Source: Phlebopus portentosus
Taxonomy: Eukaryota > Basidiomycota > Agaricomycetes > Boletales > Boletinellaceae
NCBI GenBank assembly: GCA_037892935.1
Contig: JAYXKI010000014.1
Span: 248,001 to 312,000, forward strand
Direction: 5' to 3'
DNA: 64,000 nucleotides
Below are positions 46,963 through 59,164 of the stretch, in pieces; the first letter of the stretch is position 1; the number at the start of each line of letters is the position of its first letter. The position numbers were made by a program, and so were the translations under genes. A model generated the notes under the pieces. It saw nothing but the letters and a program-made list of their open reading frames with translations, was not told the DNA's origin and did no database searches.

Positions 46963-47442
46963 TTACGATGTTCTCGTATGTATGTAGAATATAAAGGACG
47001 ATACCCACCAATTCTCCCCTGCTGGCCAGAATGCTGCGCCCGAGTCTGCCCACACTTCATACACCTTCACCTTGAGCTGGTCGTTGAACTGAAGACGATA
47101 CGTGAACACCTCGTCCCAGCTATTTCCCGTATCCTTCCACGTAAACGTAGCCGTCCCCTTCACAGAGACCATTTGTGTCTCTGCATCAGCGAAATACTCG
47201 GAGAAGATCATGTTGTCGTACGAAAGCAAGTCGGCGATGATGGTGAAGTAGCGCTTTACCCCATCTGGGCCGGCAAACTGACGACCGAGAAATGGGGCGA
47301 GCTGTTGCAGGCCGTGCTCGACACACAGCGTGTCCTCGCCGTTAGCAAGATGATTTAATGTTTCGTCGAGTGGTTTCCGTGCCGCGAAGGCGTCGCAAAA
47401 GGCGTGTGCAGCCGCGAGGAGTTGATCGCGTTGGGAGGACAT
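46963..47442 (-). CDS. SnoaL/NTF2-like domain protein
   Basis: Starting at the ATG at 47442 (MSSQRDQLLAAAHAFCDAFA), the frame runs to 46963. It shows NTF2-fold features: an N-terminal helix, NHLANGEDTLCVEHGLQQLA PFLGRQFAGPDG, ADLLSYDNMIFSEYFADAET, then beta strands MVSVKGTATFTWKDTGNSWD and EVFTYRLQFNDQLKVKVYEV ending in a tryptophan-rich piece. SnoaL-like proteins are small polyketide cyclases, isomerases or ligand-binding proteins. The frame can be read further upstream, but the ATG at 47442 fits the fold best. The very C-terminus (after GENW) may include a small intron starting GTGGGT. Function not determinable. Confidence 0.65.
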   Translation of the reverse strand: MSSQRDQLLAAAHAFCDAFAARKPLDETLNHLANGEDTLCVEHGLQQLAPFLGRQFAGPDGVKRYFTIIADLLSYDNMIFSEYFADAETQMVSVKGTATFTWKDTGNSWDEVFTYRLQFNDQLKVKVYEVWADSGAAFWPAGENWWVSSFIFYIHTRTS

Positions 47443-47702
47443 TTTTATTGTATTAATATTAATTTTACAAGCGATACGGGTGCTTAGGCCTTGATTTGGT
47501 ATTTGGTGGACCGCCGGCGCGACGACCACGCCTTCTTCCTGTTACGCCCTTTGTCGTCTTACCACCACCACCACCACCACGACTCCACATTCCGCTCCCG
47601 GCACGCTCTCCACGCCTCCTCAGCGTCGTTGACGACGCACGCTCCTTTCCCTCACAACGTCTTCATGGGCGTCGTCTCGCAGTAGCACCTGTTGCGCTTT
47701 CA

Positions 47703-50700
47703 AATGTCTTCAGCTTCTTCTTCTCGGCCTCCTCTCAACACAACAAGACACAGGCGTCCACTTTCTGCTATATTCCTGGCAATCCTGCCCAGCTTCCGGA
47801 TCTTCCGGATCCCCCTAGTACAGACAGCAGCCCAGGATCGTCCGGTCTGCCTTCACCGCCTGCGTCTAATTCGACCGGAAGCGGTAGCAACGGTGGTGAC
47901 TTGAGCAACGAAAGCCTCCGTGTGCCTGCCTCGCTCATGAAGGACATAATCAACGGTGCTGGTGGTAGCGGTGCCAAGGCCCGTTCCCGGAATGCGAGTA
48001 GGTCCCCAAGTGACGATGGCGATGGTGCAGACGACGAAGACCACACCGCGAAGCTGTCTGGAGGGCCTCCTCACTCAAACTCAGGCAATAATCTAAGCTC
48101 GAACGAGTCTGCTTTGCAGCGTGTCAAGAGCTTAACGCAGCGTAATCGACTGGTATGTATTTCTCTTCATTCGAGTTTTCATTTCTCTCAGATAGTTGTG
48201 CTCAGGTCCTTAGTAAATTGGCTTCTCTTTCTTCTGGCTCTCGACTTGCAACTTCTTCCCCAACGACTAGTCTTCGACGTTCTCCCCTGCGCCTTCTACA
48301 GCCAACTCCGTCGCATCTACTTCGCGTCTGACAAGAAGACGTTCTGAGTCTATATCTCGCGCATCTGGTTCAGAGACGGAGCGAGAAAACGTGGACAACG
48401 GAGCTTCTGATTCCGAGGGCCTTTCCGAAACACCGACCTCAACAACTGGCACACATTTTCGGTCCGTTAGCTTGGCAGAACGACGTCCTCCTGCAGTTAC
48501 AGAATCTAAAGCGGAACTTCCAGTTCGAGGAAGATCTGTAGACCTGAGAGATGAATCGTTTCGGCAATCTCGACCTCAAAGTCGAGCTGAAAGCATAGAG
48601 GCTGCTGCACTCGCCGCCGTAGCACAATCCCGACGAGACACTCCCGTGGAGACAAGACGCAGACAACCGCTTCCTCGCGAATTCCTGGGCAATGATGTAC
48701 GTACTCTTCATTTTGAGTGAGAGAAATTGGAGCAAAAAATCCTTATTGACAAATTTCCTAATTTAGTCACATGGGCATCCACCTCAAACCCCTAAACGCG
48801 AGCGCACAGCGTCGGGCTCCTATTCGGTCCAAGAATCTCCCTCGTCGTCTCGGGCGACGCTTCATGATTCTCCTATGTCCCCTAGGACAAGGGCACAGCG
48901 ATTTTCGTCTATTCGGGATATTACACGAAGAAATCAGAGTAGGTGGCAATCTCAGGACTTGTCGCCTTTGAAAAATGTGACAGGGCCACAAGGCGATTCA
49001 CCAACCCGTCGCGTGGATATTGGAGATAGTCCGCGTCGTAATTTTGTAGGGGAAAGTCTACGTGCCGCGGGATTGGTCAGATTACGCGAGGAGGGTGATG
49101 ATGTCTTCGGTGGTGCCGACGCTAGCAGACGACTTCGTATTAGTAGTGACGTCGGCGCGCGGCCCTCTGAAAATCGATTGGAGACTTCTGCAAGACCCGG
49201 AACGAGGTTCAGCGAGCGGCCGGTGGCGTCCGACACTGAACGTTATGTCGAGCCTCGCACACCAGCAAACGCACCTTATGCTGTTGCACGGCGTAATGCT
49301 CAGACAACCATCAAAACCGAGCGGCCTTCGACCTCGATGGATAAATACCGTGACGAACCACAAACCGCCCCACCTGCGCTCCGCTCGTACAAATCTACGT
49401 ACGCGGCTCCTGATTCGGAAAGAGACCGTCCGCCAATCGGTGACTTAACTTCTCGTCCGTCTTCTGAATTACGCCGTTTTGCTATTTCAACGGCTGCTGC
49501 GGCTGAGCGTACTGGGTCTTCTCTTGCGGTGAGGCGATCACCAGCGAGCCCTCTTCATGCGGCTTCCGCAGCTGCAGGAGACGGAACGCCGGAACATACA
49601 CGCTTAATGCTTGACTCGTTGAGCATGTTTGAGTCTCAACTATCTCGATTGCCGTCGTTAGGTAGCACGACGACAGTAACAATTCCGGAGCTATTTCGCT
49701 CCGCACAAAATATTGTTCACTCTGCCGATGCGCTGAGCAACATGCTTCGAAGAGGGACAGCGCACGCTCTTGAGGAACAGATCGACGCTGAGCTGGGTGA
49801 AGATGGCCGAGCGATCGACCTAGTCAGCCTTTGGCGAGACGTCGGAGCGGAATATAGAGAGAGCGTACGTGTGAGCGATGAACTCGTGAGGACTATGACG
49901 TCCTTCCTTCTTGGTGTTGGAAAGGTCCTGCGCGAGGCGACATCGGAGAGCTCGCACAATCGGACGCTATCTCTTGACGATAGTCCGCGGAGGCGGCACA
50001 ACACTCCTGATGTCGCGGTTAACGGAGGTGGGAGTCGTAGGTCAGAAAGCACGAGATTGTCCTCCGAAGGAAATCGGAGTAGTTTGGATGGGAAGAGTCG
50101 ATGGATTGTCTCGTCAGGCGATACTGGGCGTACGCAGACGTCCTTCACGTCGCTCCACAGCGCGTCTTCTACAACTTCCTTCCGTCACCCTGCGACATCG
50201 GTATCGACGAGCTCGTTATCTCGGCAGCAACTCGCGGATGCTGAACCTGGAAGCAGAGGTGCGGAGTCTGTAAACGAAAATGACATTGCCTCGCGGAAGC
50301 TTGCGAGGTTGTCGTTGACGGCGGCGACGGCGCGGCATCTCGATCGGGATTGGGATTCGAAAGTGAATAATACCTCTTTCGACGAGGGTCCTATTGACTC
50401 TCCGTCAGTGAGTGCCGTGGCCCGGCGAGATGGCATCCTTGCCCGTCGTTCGAACACTGTTGCAGCCCCCCTCCCTTATCGACACTCCCCTCTGAGACCG
50501 TCCTCTCTCGACGATCTACGGAGAAGGCTGCAAGTGTACGGACGCGCACTAAGACGAGTGGTACGGTTACCCGTGCCGCTACTTCGATCTTCTCGACTCT
50601 CACGAGTGCGCCGGAGCCAACCACTGCGGTGAACACCACACAAGCGTCCCCCGAACGTCCTCGACGCGTCACCACCACTTCACGCACCTTTTCGCGCGCA

Positions 50701-50997
50701 GGCGGGGCAGCTGCAGCGAGGTTGGAACAGAGTATAGAGCGAGACGTACAGAGAAAACGGACGCTGTCGGTCAGCTCGGTGGTAGAGCCTGAAACACAAG
50801 GTCAAACTCGTAATACCTCCGACGCCGAAGCGGTGCGTGAACGTCGCTCGCGTGCCTCGCTAGATAGTGCTACTAGCGCTAGTACGGCTACGACTGCCAC
50901 TGCCACTAGTGGCACAGCTGCTACCGCCGGCACATTTTCTGCGCGAGCGGCTCGCGATCGAAGGGGTACTGTGACGAGTCTGTTCACTAGGTCTTAG
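47703..50997 (+). CDS. Large Ser/Arg-rich disordered protein, function unknown
   Basis: The N-terminal exon boundaries are unresolved (first ATG considered: 47703). The body is clear from about 47760 to the stop at 50997, with introns near 48153-48270, 48694-48766 and 50399-50458 (donor GTCAGT). It is dominated by Ser/Arg/Pro/Thr stretches with repeated D-S-P-R-R and S-P-x-R sites, i.e. many potential proline-directed kinase targets. The only ordered region is around 49590-49930: LMLDSLSMFESQLSRL, IPELFRSAQNIVHSADALSN, LVSLWRDVGAEYRESVRVSD, ELVRTMTSFLLGVGKVLREA, a helical, possibly coiled-coil segment. That pattern suggests a cell-cycle or cytoskeletal scaffold, but I do not recognise a family. 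Confidence 0.6.
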
Positions 50998-53900
50998 AGA
51001 AGAAAACCTCCATATCTCTTTGTGTGTTCTGTTTGTTATTCTGTCTAGGGCCAGCCCGTCGGGACATTATTGTACGTTTACCATTCGTGAGTCGGTTATT
51101 TGCCCTTTTTTCGGAGTTGTATTGACTTTGGGTGTTTCCGTATAGAAACTGGAGGTGGTATTATCGGTCATGAGTTGGCTGCTATTGCCTCCGGGTGTCC
51201 AATCGTTTCTGTCTCGCTGAACGTCAGGTGCAATTGAGCACGCACCGTGACTACCGCGAAAGGTCAGGAGATGGACCTCGTTGTCTCGCCTCCCTTTCCT
51301 TTTCGATTTTCCCATCAGTCTTCGACTCAAGCAAGGACCTTCAGATACAATAATACAGCATCAATACCATTTTCTCTCTTCCTCCTCTCTTTTCTTTCTC
51401 TTCTCGGTGCTTTTGTCTCTTTGGGCTGCGTCTCTGATCTTGTCCCAGCTTGCCAGTGCACGCTATCGTTCGTGCGTCTCGTTTTCTTCAACTCTCTTCT
51501 TTGGTAAATAGTTCTTTGAAAGAACACCCCCTTTCTACCGGGGCTCCCGTGTGCGCGTGTGTTCTGTTGTTCTCATTCCTTATTTTTTCTCTTCGTGTCG
51601 TATTCCCCTCATTCTTTTGTCCTAGTATTTCCTTTCTCTTTCCTTCTGTGTGCCTTAACTTTCTTTCCTCTCCTTTAAACCTTTTTCTTTGTCTGTCCCT
51701 TATTTTGAAAGTGTCCGTATATGTGTATGGGCTATGCACGACTGACTGCATATGTATATGTTCCCTCGCCTTGATCCCCCTGTCCCCACCCACCTTTTGA
51801 TACCTGTCGCCTATTTGTCTCTGCCTGTTAGTTCTGTCTGTGCGATTCCTAGCTGTATCGATGTGAATGCCAGAGCGCCTGTTTCCTCTCACTGAGTCAC
51901 CCCCGTCTTTATGGTTCAGCTTCATTAATGTTTGTGTTAATAGAACAAGTGAGATGAATCAGATCATTCATTTACGCTTGCGGTATCTTGAGGTACATTG
52001 ATGGCGAATGCTCTTATCTGAACACCATGAGCGTACTCAGGTGAACACCTGTAGTTTTACATAAGTGTATCTCTGTGGAAGCCGAATCTGATATTTCCAC
52101 CTTCCTAACGGACTTCGGAATTCTCCACTGGTATTCTCTTGAGTGAGATTGGATCGACTTGAATGGACTGAGTCGATAGGCCTCTTCTTACTCACTATCG
52201 CGACCCTTGTAATTGAAGTCATCCAAGCTCTTAGCTCTAGCCGAAGCAAGTTTTTGTGGTTCTCTCCTCTGTTTGACTATGCATAGGTGGTAAACTATTA
52301 CGTCGAAGCCTACCCGAACACCGTTCCAAGTCGTGCCATGATATACAGCCATACATACGACAATTAGATACTCTTCTGAAGTCCAGACCAATTCACACCT
52401 ATTGGTTGGATTGTATTCATATTCAAAAAGTCATTGCACTAACTCATCAGGCATGCTTGCCAAGGAAAAAAAAAGTATTTAATGCAAAGGCACAAGCACG
52501 AAAAAATACGTAAAATTCAAGACTCAGCATCGTACCCAGGCACACTTATTTACGCCAGGTAATACTTTACTTACTGCTCTTTCATCCTGGTTCGCCGAAC
52601 TTCACGAACGAGTCCCAAGTCAAATGATTGAACACGCGATCCTCACCGCTATTTTCCTTATATGTTATGTCCGACGTTCGCCTTGAGACGGAGATCTCGT
52701 GTACTGTGTGCTGGTTCTGCAGAGACTTTCTTCGCTTAATAACGTGGCATCGCTGTTAGCTACCTATGTAATCGCCCAATTACTATCTCGACAGGAGGAG
52801 GATTCCTTCAACTTGAGTGAATTTTCCGCCCTGGTGCATAATTGCGAGACTATGCGATAGCCCCGCAATCCGTACGTTCCACCCTCCGTTTTGATCTGCT
52901 GATCCGTCCAATCTGGGCGGACAGATCAAGTCCTGCGGGGAGAAGAGAAGAGGAAAAAAAAAACGATGCTGCTTTGTAGTGGTTCGCTTCGCCCGAGTTG
53001 ACCGGAGAATTCCGCTATTGCCGCTGTCATTTAGCACAACCTGATACTTCCGTCGCTTCCTTCCGCACGCGTCGCAGAGTCCTTGGCAAGGTGTCTTCTT
53101 GTCGACCGGACGAAGAAGAAAACGGCTATTTATAACCCGCGGAGGGGGGGAAGAGCTTTGATCAATGTCAATGGTGCATTGACGAGGAATGATAAAACAA
53201 AACCTAAACGTGCATATTCTGAAGCTGAGAATATTTAGACATTTAGCTAGATATTGCTCCCAGTGCTGGGGGAGGGAAAAAGAAATGATTATCGCAGAAT
53301 ATATATTGGTGGCCGGACGGACCGCTGACAGCAAAGTTCGAAACCTGATGATAGTGATGCAGCCGGTAACTTGACGAGAATGGAGGTGACCTGTGATACG
53401 TCTCAGAGCCAACCTACCGCCTGTGAAAGATGCCAGAAATCACACTCATTGAAAAGCCAAGCGCCACATGCGAACAATATTTGCTAAAAACATTATTGGC
53501 CACGCGAAGCCAAGGTGGGGCTTCTTCGCGTTCCGTAGGCGTGCCAGAAAAGCTCCGATTGGAACTAGAGGGCGTGATCAGGCATCAAAATTGAACCGAG
53601 TCCTGGCCTCCGACATAGTTCAAGTCTAGGTCCGAATCTACTCGTCGTCATCAACCACAGTAAGAAGAATTGAGAACCGAGGGGGGTAATTTTAAGCCCC
53701 TCTTCTCTCGTTCCGCTAGTGGCAGTGTCGTTTCGCAGATAAGCACTATGATATGAAGAGCGTGAGCCCAGTCCTTCGTCTGCAGATAGCTGCAGGTGGG
53801 AGGGAGTAATTTAACCGGGAGATTGGTTATCGTCCCTTTCAGTACCGCGCTGCCTAGTATAGTAATGTTTCGGGTTCGGATGGAAAGTTAGGAGCGGCTG

Positions 53901-54937
53901 TTAACTGCGATCTGGGAGGGGGACTAAGCGCAGGGAGAGCAGCCCCCTCTCCGGCCGCCTGGCTGCTTCATATACTAGTAGCACTAGTACGCGAGGCACT
54001 TATTTTGCTGTTTGTGGGACCTTGCGTCGTGGCCTACTGTATGCGTCTTGGGATGAAACTGTTACGTCTCGGGGCAGGGCTTTCTTTTCCGATGCACTGG
54101 CTGCTTGGTGTTCTCTACTTCTTCTTTCCCGCTTACTCGGTCCACTTGTCCGCTCCGCACGTTCCGCGCGCCGTTTCCCTTCCTGATGGGAGTGAGTTTG
54201 GATGCTACCAGAGCTGGGATGAAGGGGGCATCTTGAGCTTGAGCTTGCTGGTGCTTTTATTGGACTGCTTGACTGATGCTGCTATCCCGCGCTTGCACTC
54301 GGCCACGACTGTTGGTGGCAGGCTTGCTCCCATGACTATATCATGCGTCTCGATGACCGTATCGCTCTGCATAGTCTGCACAATTGTTTGTGCCTCTGTT
54401 GCCACTAGATCCGTGTCTACGGCTCGACACGAAGACATCTTGTCAGTGGATTACGCGACAGACCAGGAGTCGTCAAAAAAATGAGACACCGGAGAGAATA
54501 AACAGCAAGACTCGGGCCAAAACTGATCTGTGTTCTGTTTCAAAGAGGGTGCACCGTTTTGATGTCTGTTGGTGGTGGACCAAGGGGGAAAAGGACAAAA
54601 ATGATCATCGGAAAATGCAGTCCGAGACCGGTATTGCCTTATTTATACCCGTGACGAACGCAAATCCGTGAAGTCTGGCTGGATGTTCTGCTGTTATGAT
54701 CAGCGATGATTTGTTACTGGACCACTCACACAGTGTCTCCCGTTCTCTCGAGCGGACAATGCTCTGCGGGAAGACGGGTGCCCCAGAAGGAAAAATAGGT
54801 CAGAGAACCTTCCTAATAAGGAATAGGTGCGTAACGGTTTGGGAATAAACAGTGTCACAGCCGATGCTGACAACGCCGCAATCAAGAAATGATCCTTCTC
54901 TGCGTTTGCGTCGCTGTGACTGCCTCAATCCCGCTCA
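50998..54937. other. Very long intergenic region upstream of the Zn2Cys6 gene
   Basis: About 3.9 kb without a recognised gene. 51250-51900 is strongly pyrimidine-rich on the plus strand (T/C runs), likely a 3' UTR or UTR-like region. 53600-54900 has the look of a regulated upstream region with GC-rich blocks. A plus-strand frame at 54005-54484 could encode 159 aa with hydrophobic stretches but has no family features. Long upstream regions are typical of mushroom developmental regulators, so this may be regulatory or carry a non-coding transcript. Confidence 0.45.
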
Positions 54938-57906
54938 ATGTCTTTCGTCGACCATCACCCACAGCCCATCCAGCAGCCAGCAGAGCCTCCCAAGAAGAGG
55001 ACCCGCCGGAGATTGCGGGTAAGCTGCGTAGAATGCACTCGCAGACGTCAGGTTAGTGCTCCCAGCTCCCCATCATCATTCCTCTCGGCGTTTTCTTTTG
55101 CATAAACAACGCTCTGAACGGAGATTTCAAAATCTTTTTTTTCCTGCTTTTTGTTTGTTCACCGCGGTGTGCGTGTGCATGTGTCCCCGCGCATGTTTTA
55201 TTTTGCTCCTTTAGAAATGCGACAGACAGCAGCCCTGTGGATTGTGTAAGACCCGTGGCGTCGAACATCTCTGCAGATGGGAGACTGAGCCATACGCACG
55301 GCCTCCTCCGGCTCGCCCACCGGGCAGAGCGGGGACAAGGAAAGACAGACAGCCACCAAATGTCGTCACAGACTGGCAGCAGATCCCCGGCGGCGACGCC
55401 TCGATGCCATATGCGATCCATAATAGTCCGTCCAGCCAGGCGCTTTGCCTTGGAAGGGCGGTATCTCGTCTCCATCATCCCCTTCTCAGGCCTCGCTCGC
55501 GAGTTCAATCTCTCGAACCTCATTGAGTCCGATTCATCATCCGCATGAGGGCCTCAAAGAGGCTGCTTTGGCGCTGGCTCGTATGCAACTGACAGAAGAG
55601 GTTTGAATTTCATGCTTTTTATTATAAAATCGCCTGTTTCTTACTCGCTCATAGGACCATCGATTGGGCGAAGGCTCTCTTGCTTACACACTTCAAGAGG
55701 CAAGTCATCTAGCGACCAAAGGAATAATATTAGTAAATTTAAACCTTATCTGAAGCTTTCTGGCTCTGGCTCGGCGGCGAGGGTTTTCGATATTCCTCTG
55801 TCAGCCTTCTCGCAGTCATCTTTCACCGTCGTCCGTTCGTCAGAGGCATTCATCCCCAGATTGCCCGATAAAGAGTAAGTTTATCCACTACCATTACGAA
55901 ATGCCTCGTTCGCTTGCCGTGGACGTTAATTCGCATGCCTTTGTCCCTTTCAGGCACTGCGAAGCGCTTCTCCAGGGCTTTCATGAGCACGTGAATTGGT
56001 GCATTGGGATACCATACCACGTTCTCTTTCAATCACACGAAGCGATGTGGGCTCAACTTCGCGCCGACCCTGCGTGCTTGAGGCGCTTCAACCCGAACTG
56101 GATAGCCTTGCTCTTCGCGATCTTTGCTTTTTCTCCATCATGTGCTACTGAGGAAGAAAGCAGGAACTACTTTACCCAGGCGCTGACTGCGAGAAAATTG
56201 GATGAAGATAGATACTCTTCTCTGGATTCTCCAACTCCGACTCCGGATTTCAGGGGCGCGGTGTACACATGCCTTGCGACGGCGTTCCTTGCAAGATATC
56301 TCCAAGACCGGGGCCGGGTGGCCGAGGTTCGTGAAAACTAACTCGGAAGAATTCCGATTGTATTGATCGAGTTTGTGTATTTTTATAGGCCTGGCGAGTG
56401 GTTGGTAGTGGCTTACGTGATGCCCAAAATGCGGGTCTACACCGCTTTTTGGCGCCTGGAAAGGCAAAGAACTTGGCTAATGATGAACGCACGTTCATGT
56501 TGGTTGCATGGCATCTCTGTGTCGAATTTGACAGGTAGATCGCTTTTGAAGTTGAGTCAATCCGTGTGTCATTCTAGAGGCATTTATTTTAGGTATTTAT
56601 CCCTGTTTCTTGGAAGACCAACTGTCCTGCGGTCTCGAGACTGCAACGTACAGAAGCCAGAGGTTTCTTCGACGGTCCTCGCTTTAGATGGGAGCACAAA
56701 CACTGCGTTGCTCTTCCAGTATTATTTCATTTCGATGACTACGACAGTAAGCGAGGCTAAAGAGAGGGTGAGCTTAAAGCTCGTCTGCGCTCATCGTTTT
56801 GCTGATGTGAGTTTGATACAGTTCTTAAGCGACGTTCCAGACCCCGAGGACGGTCACGCGTACTTCGATGCTAAGATGGGTGAATGGCTAGCAAGTCTGC
56901 CTCCATATTACAAATTGGATCAACCTCCGGACGTATCATTCAACAGCATTTATCCGAAGCTATACTTGCAACGGATGACGATCAACTCGTATTACTCGTG
57001 CTCTTGCCTTCTCTACCATCGAGCGCTGGCATATACTAAGCCATCTCAGAATACTTCTTCGAACGGGTTAGTGCCGCTGCTCAATCGCAGCATGCATGGG
57101 ATCAGAGTCAACTCGCATATTACGCGATCCGTGTACTTCATGCTCAGACGGACCAAGTGGTACACCAATTCTGGGAACGTCAGGTGCCGTTCGACATTAG
57201 CATGTACATGTTCGAAGCAGCTGTGACGCTCGGTGTAACTATACTGCGCTACGCACACCACCCTCGAGCGGAGGAATGGCAACGCGAGCTCGTGCGCACG
57301 ATTCAGCTGCTTGAGACCCTTCGTGAGAGAGACTACGGGAAGATTGTTGTGCAGGCGATCCAAGTTCTCCGTGTCCTGCAGGACTTGTGCGAAGAAGCTC
57401 GAATTGCCAAGGGAAAGCACAGGGCCAGTGAGTTCGCGAACTTGGATCCTGCTGCTGCGCAGGAAGAAGCGAAGGTGTTCTTCCAGATGGAAGGATTTTC
57501 AGAGCACGATGAGGGTATAAATAGCTCGTTCCACCAGCACCAGCACCAGCAGCACCAGCAGCAGCAGCATCATCATCCATCAACAACAGCATCGAACCTG
57601 TTTGGAAATATGTGGGTCCCACAGTCTATGCCTGATTTGGATACGTGTGTGATGGGAGGAGGAGGAAGCGCGGGTATACCTTCAAGTATACCGCCAAACA
57701 CGCCTATTTCAGCTGGGCCTTCTGAGATGTACCACCATGCGGGAGGGTACCATGCGTCGTTCGCCAGTCCTATCGACAGTCCGACCTTGAGCTTTGATGG
57801 GCACTCGCACGCCGGGTATCCGATGTGGTCGACTTCAGACGGATTCATAATGCCCAACCCGAGCTTCAGTCCCGAGAGTATCAATCTCAATGCGCAATAC
57901 GTCTAG
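54938..57906 (+). CDS. Zn2Cys6 transcription factor with fungal-trans domain
   Basis: Exon 1 (54938-55051) and exon 2 (from 55215) give the binuclear cluster CVECTRRRQ|KCDRQQPCGLCKTRGVEHLC, split by a 163-nt intron between R-R-Q and K-C. The basic stretch KKRTRRRLRVS precedes it. The middle homology region follows: HCEALLQGFHEHVNWCIGIP, RRFNPNWIALLFAIFAFSPS, FRGAVYTCLATAFLARYLQD, AWRVVGSGLRDAQNAGLHR, the usual fungal_trans order. The C-terminus has a His/Gln-rich run (about 57527-57585) and ends INLNAQYV. It is a nuclear regulator; targets are unknown. One intron near 55700 begins GC (AGAG|GCAAGT). Boundaries between 55450 and 55560 are not resolved. Confidence 0.75.
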
Positions 57907-59164
57907 ATCCGAGGTTTATAAGCTCTGTCTGTTTGTCCGTTTGTTTGTCTGTCTGCCTGTTTTAGTCTTCCGTGCGTTCGTTTTCTTGTCAGCGTGTCGC
58001 TCTGCTTATGCTTGTATTCCGAGTCCGTCACCTTGCTTTGTCTCTGTGTCCTCACTTCCCACATTTCGTCTGTTGCCCTTCTTCCTGCTGTCTTTCTTTC
58101 CGCTTGTTCCGCCTCAACGCTGTTACTTCATCTGTCAAACCAAAGAAATTGAATTGTATTCCTTGACCTTGAGCACACACGTTCGTCCCGTTGTTTCGAC
58201 ATTTTGACTTCCCTTTTGCTTTCCTCCCTTTCCATAAAGAATGTGTAATGTACTATAAGTAGTAGACGTACATAGGTAGACTCCTCTGGATTTTGGATTT
58301 CGCTTCGGTATATAATTTAGTGTACATGCTGTACACACGTAGGCCACTTTGACTAGTTAGATTGGTATAGGAACAAATATATGCGAAAAAGAAAGAATCG
58401 GGTGGCGTGTACTACATATGTAAGTTCTGGTCCAGGTAGTAAGTCGAACAGCACTCAGTGGGCGGCGTCTTCCAGGGTGTTGAAGGCGGTATTGTAATCC
58501 AATGCATTGTACGCTTCGACGACAGCAGCTCCCATGCACTCGGTTCGATAAATAAAAATCCACAGGACGAAGATTATCTCCGTGCCGAGGAACTGAAGTC
58601 TGGGCGCGAAAGAATGATCATCTTGGCAGTTATTGTAGTTCACTAGATCTCCTTGTTCGCGATATTTATTTCCTTACGACTGACGCTGCGCTTAATCGAT
58701 GATAGCCGCGAACAAAATAAAGAAATCAAACAGCGCTCGTCGGTGAGGATCTGTCATGTGATCACATGCATACCTCTAGGGAATGGGAATGATTTATTTC
58801 GTCTTCTCTTTTGTTTCCGGGATTCATCATTGACCTGACCGTTGAAGAGGACCTGCCGAGCGTTTCTCTTTCTTTGTCAGAGACAGACGCCGAAGCTGGG
58901 CGAGCCGAGAATGAGGTGCGGACCGTGCGAATTGTCGATCATTACTGGATATGGGAATACCCCTGGATTAGGCCGGGGGCGAGGGAGTAACGACGACACG
59001 ACGTTGTGTTCCTGTTCCTTCTACGCGTTTGCGAGGCGCATGTCGCCTCCTCCCCATCTCTCTTTGACTCAGACCCTTCAAAGACATATACGTTATCTGT
59101 CATAATCTACTCAACGTGAAGAACGCTACACATCGACTGCAGTACTCGCTGGAACGAATCTCAA
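57907..59164. other. Intergenic region
   Basis: A T/C-rich 3' UTR-like part (57907-58210) is followed by AT-richer sequence. No convincing gene; the short frames at 58456-58646 lack features. The promoter of the next gene lies at the right end. Confidence 0.45.

Noticed and set aside
54005..54484. Plus-strand 159-aa frame as a membrane protein gene
   Set aside because: Hydrophobic but without family features, no introns or clear start context, and it lies in a long upstream region of the Zn2Cys6 gene.
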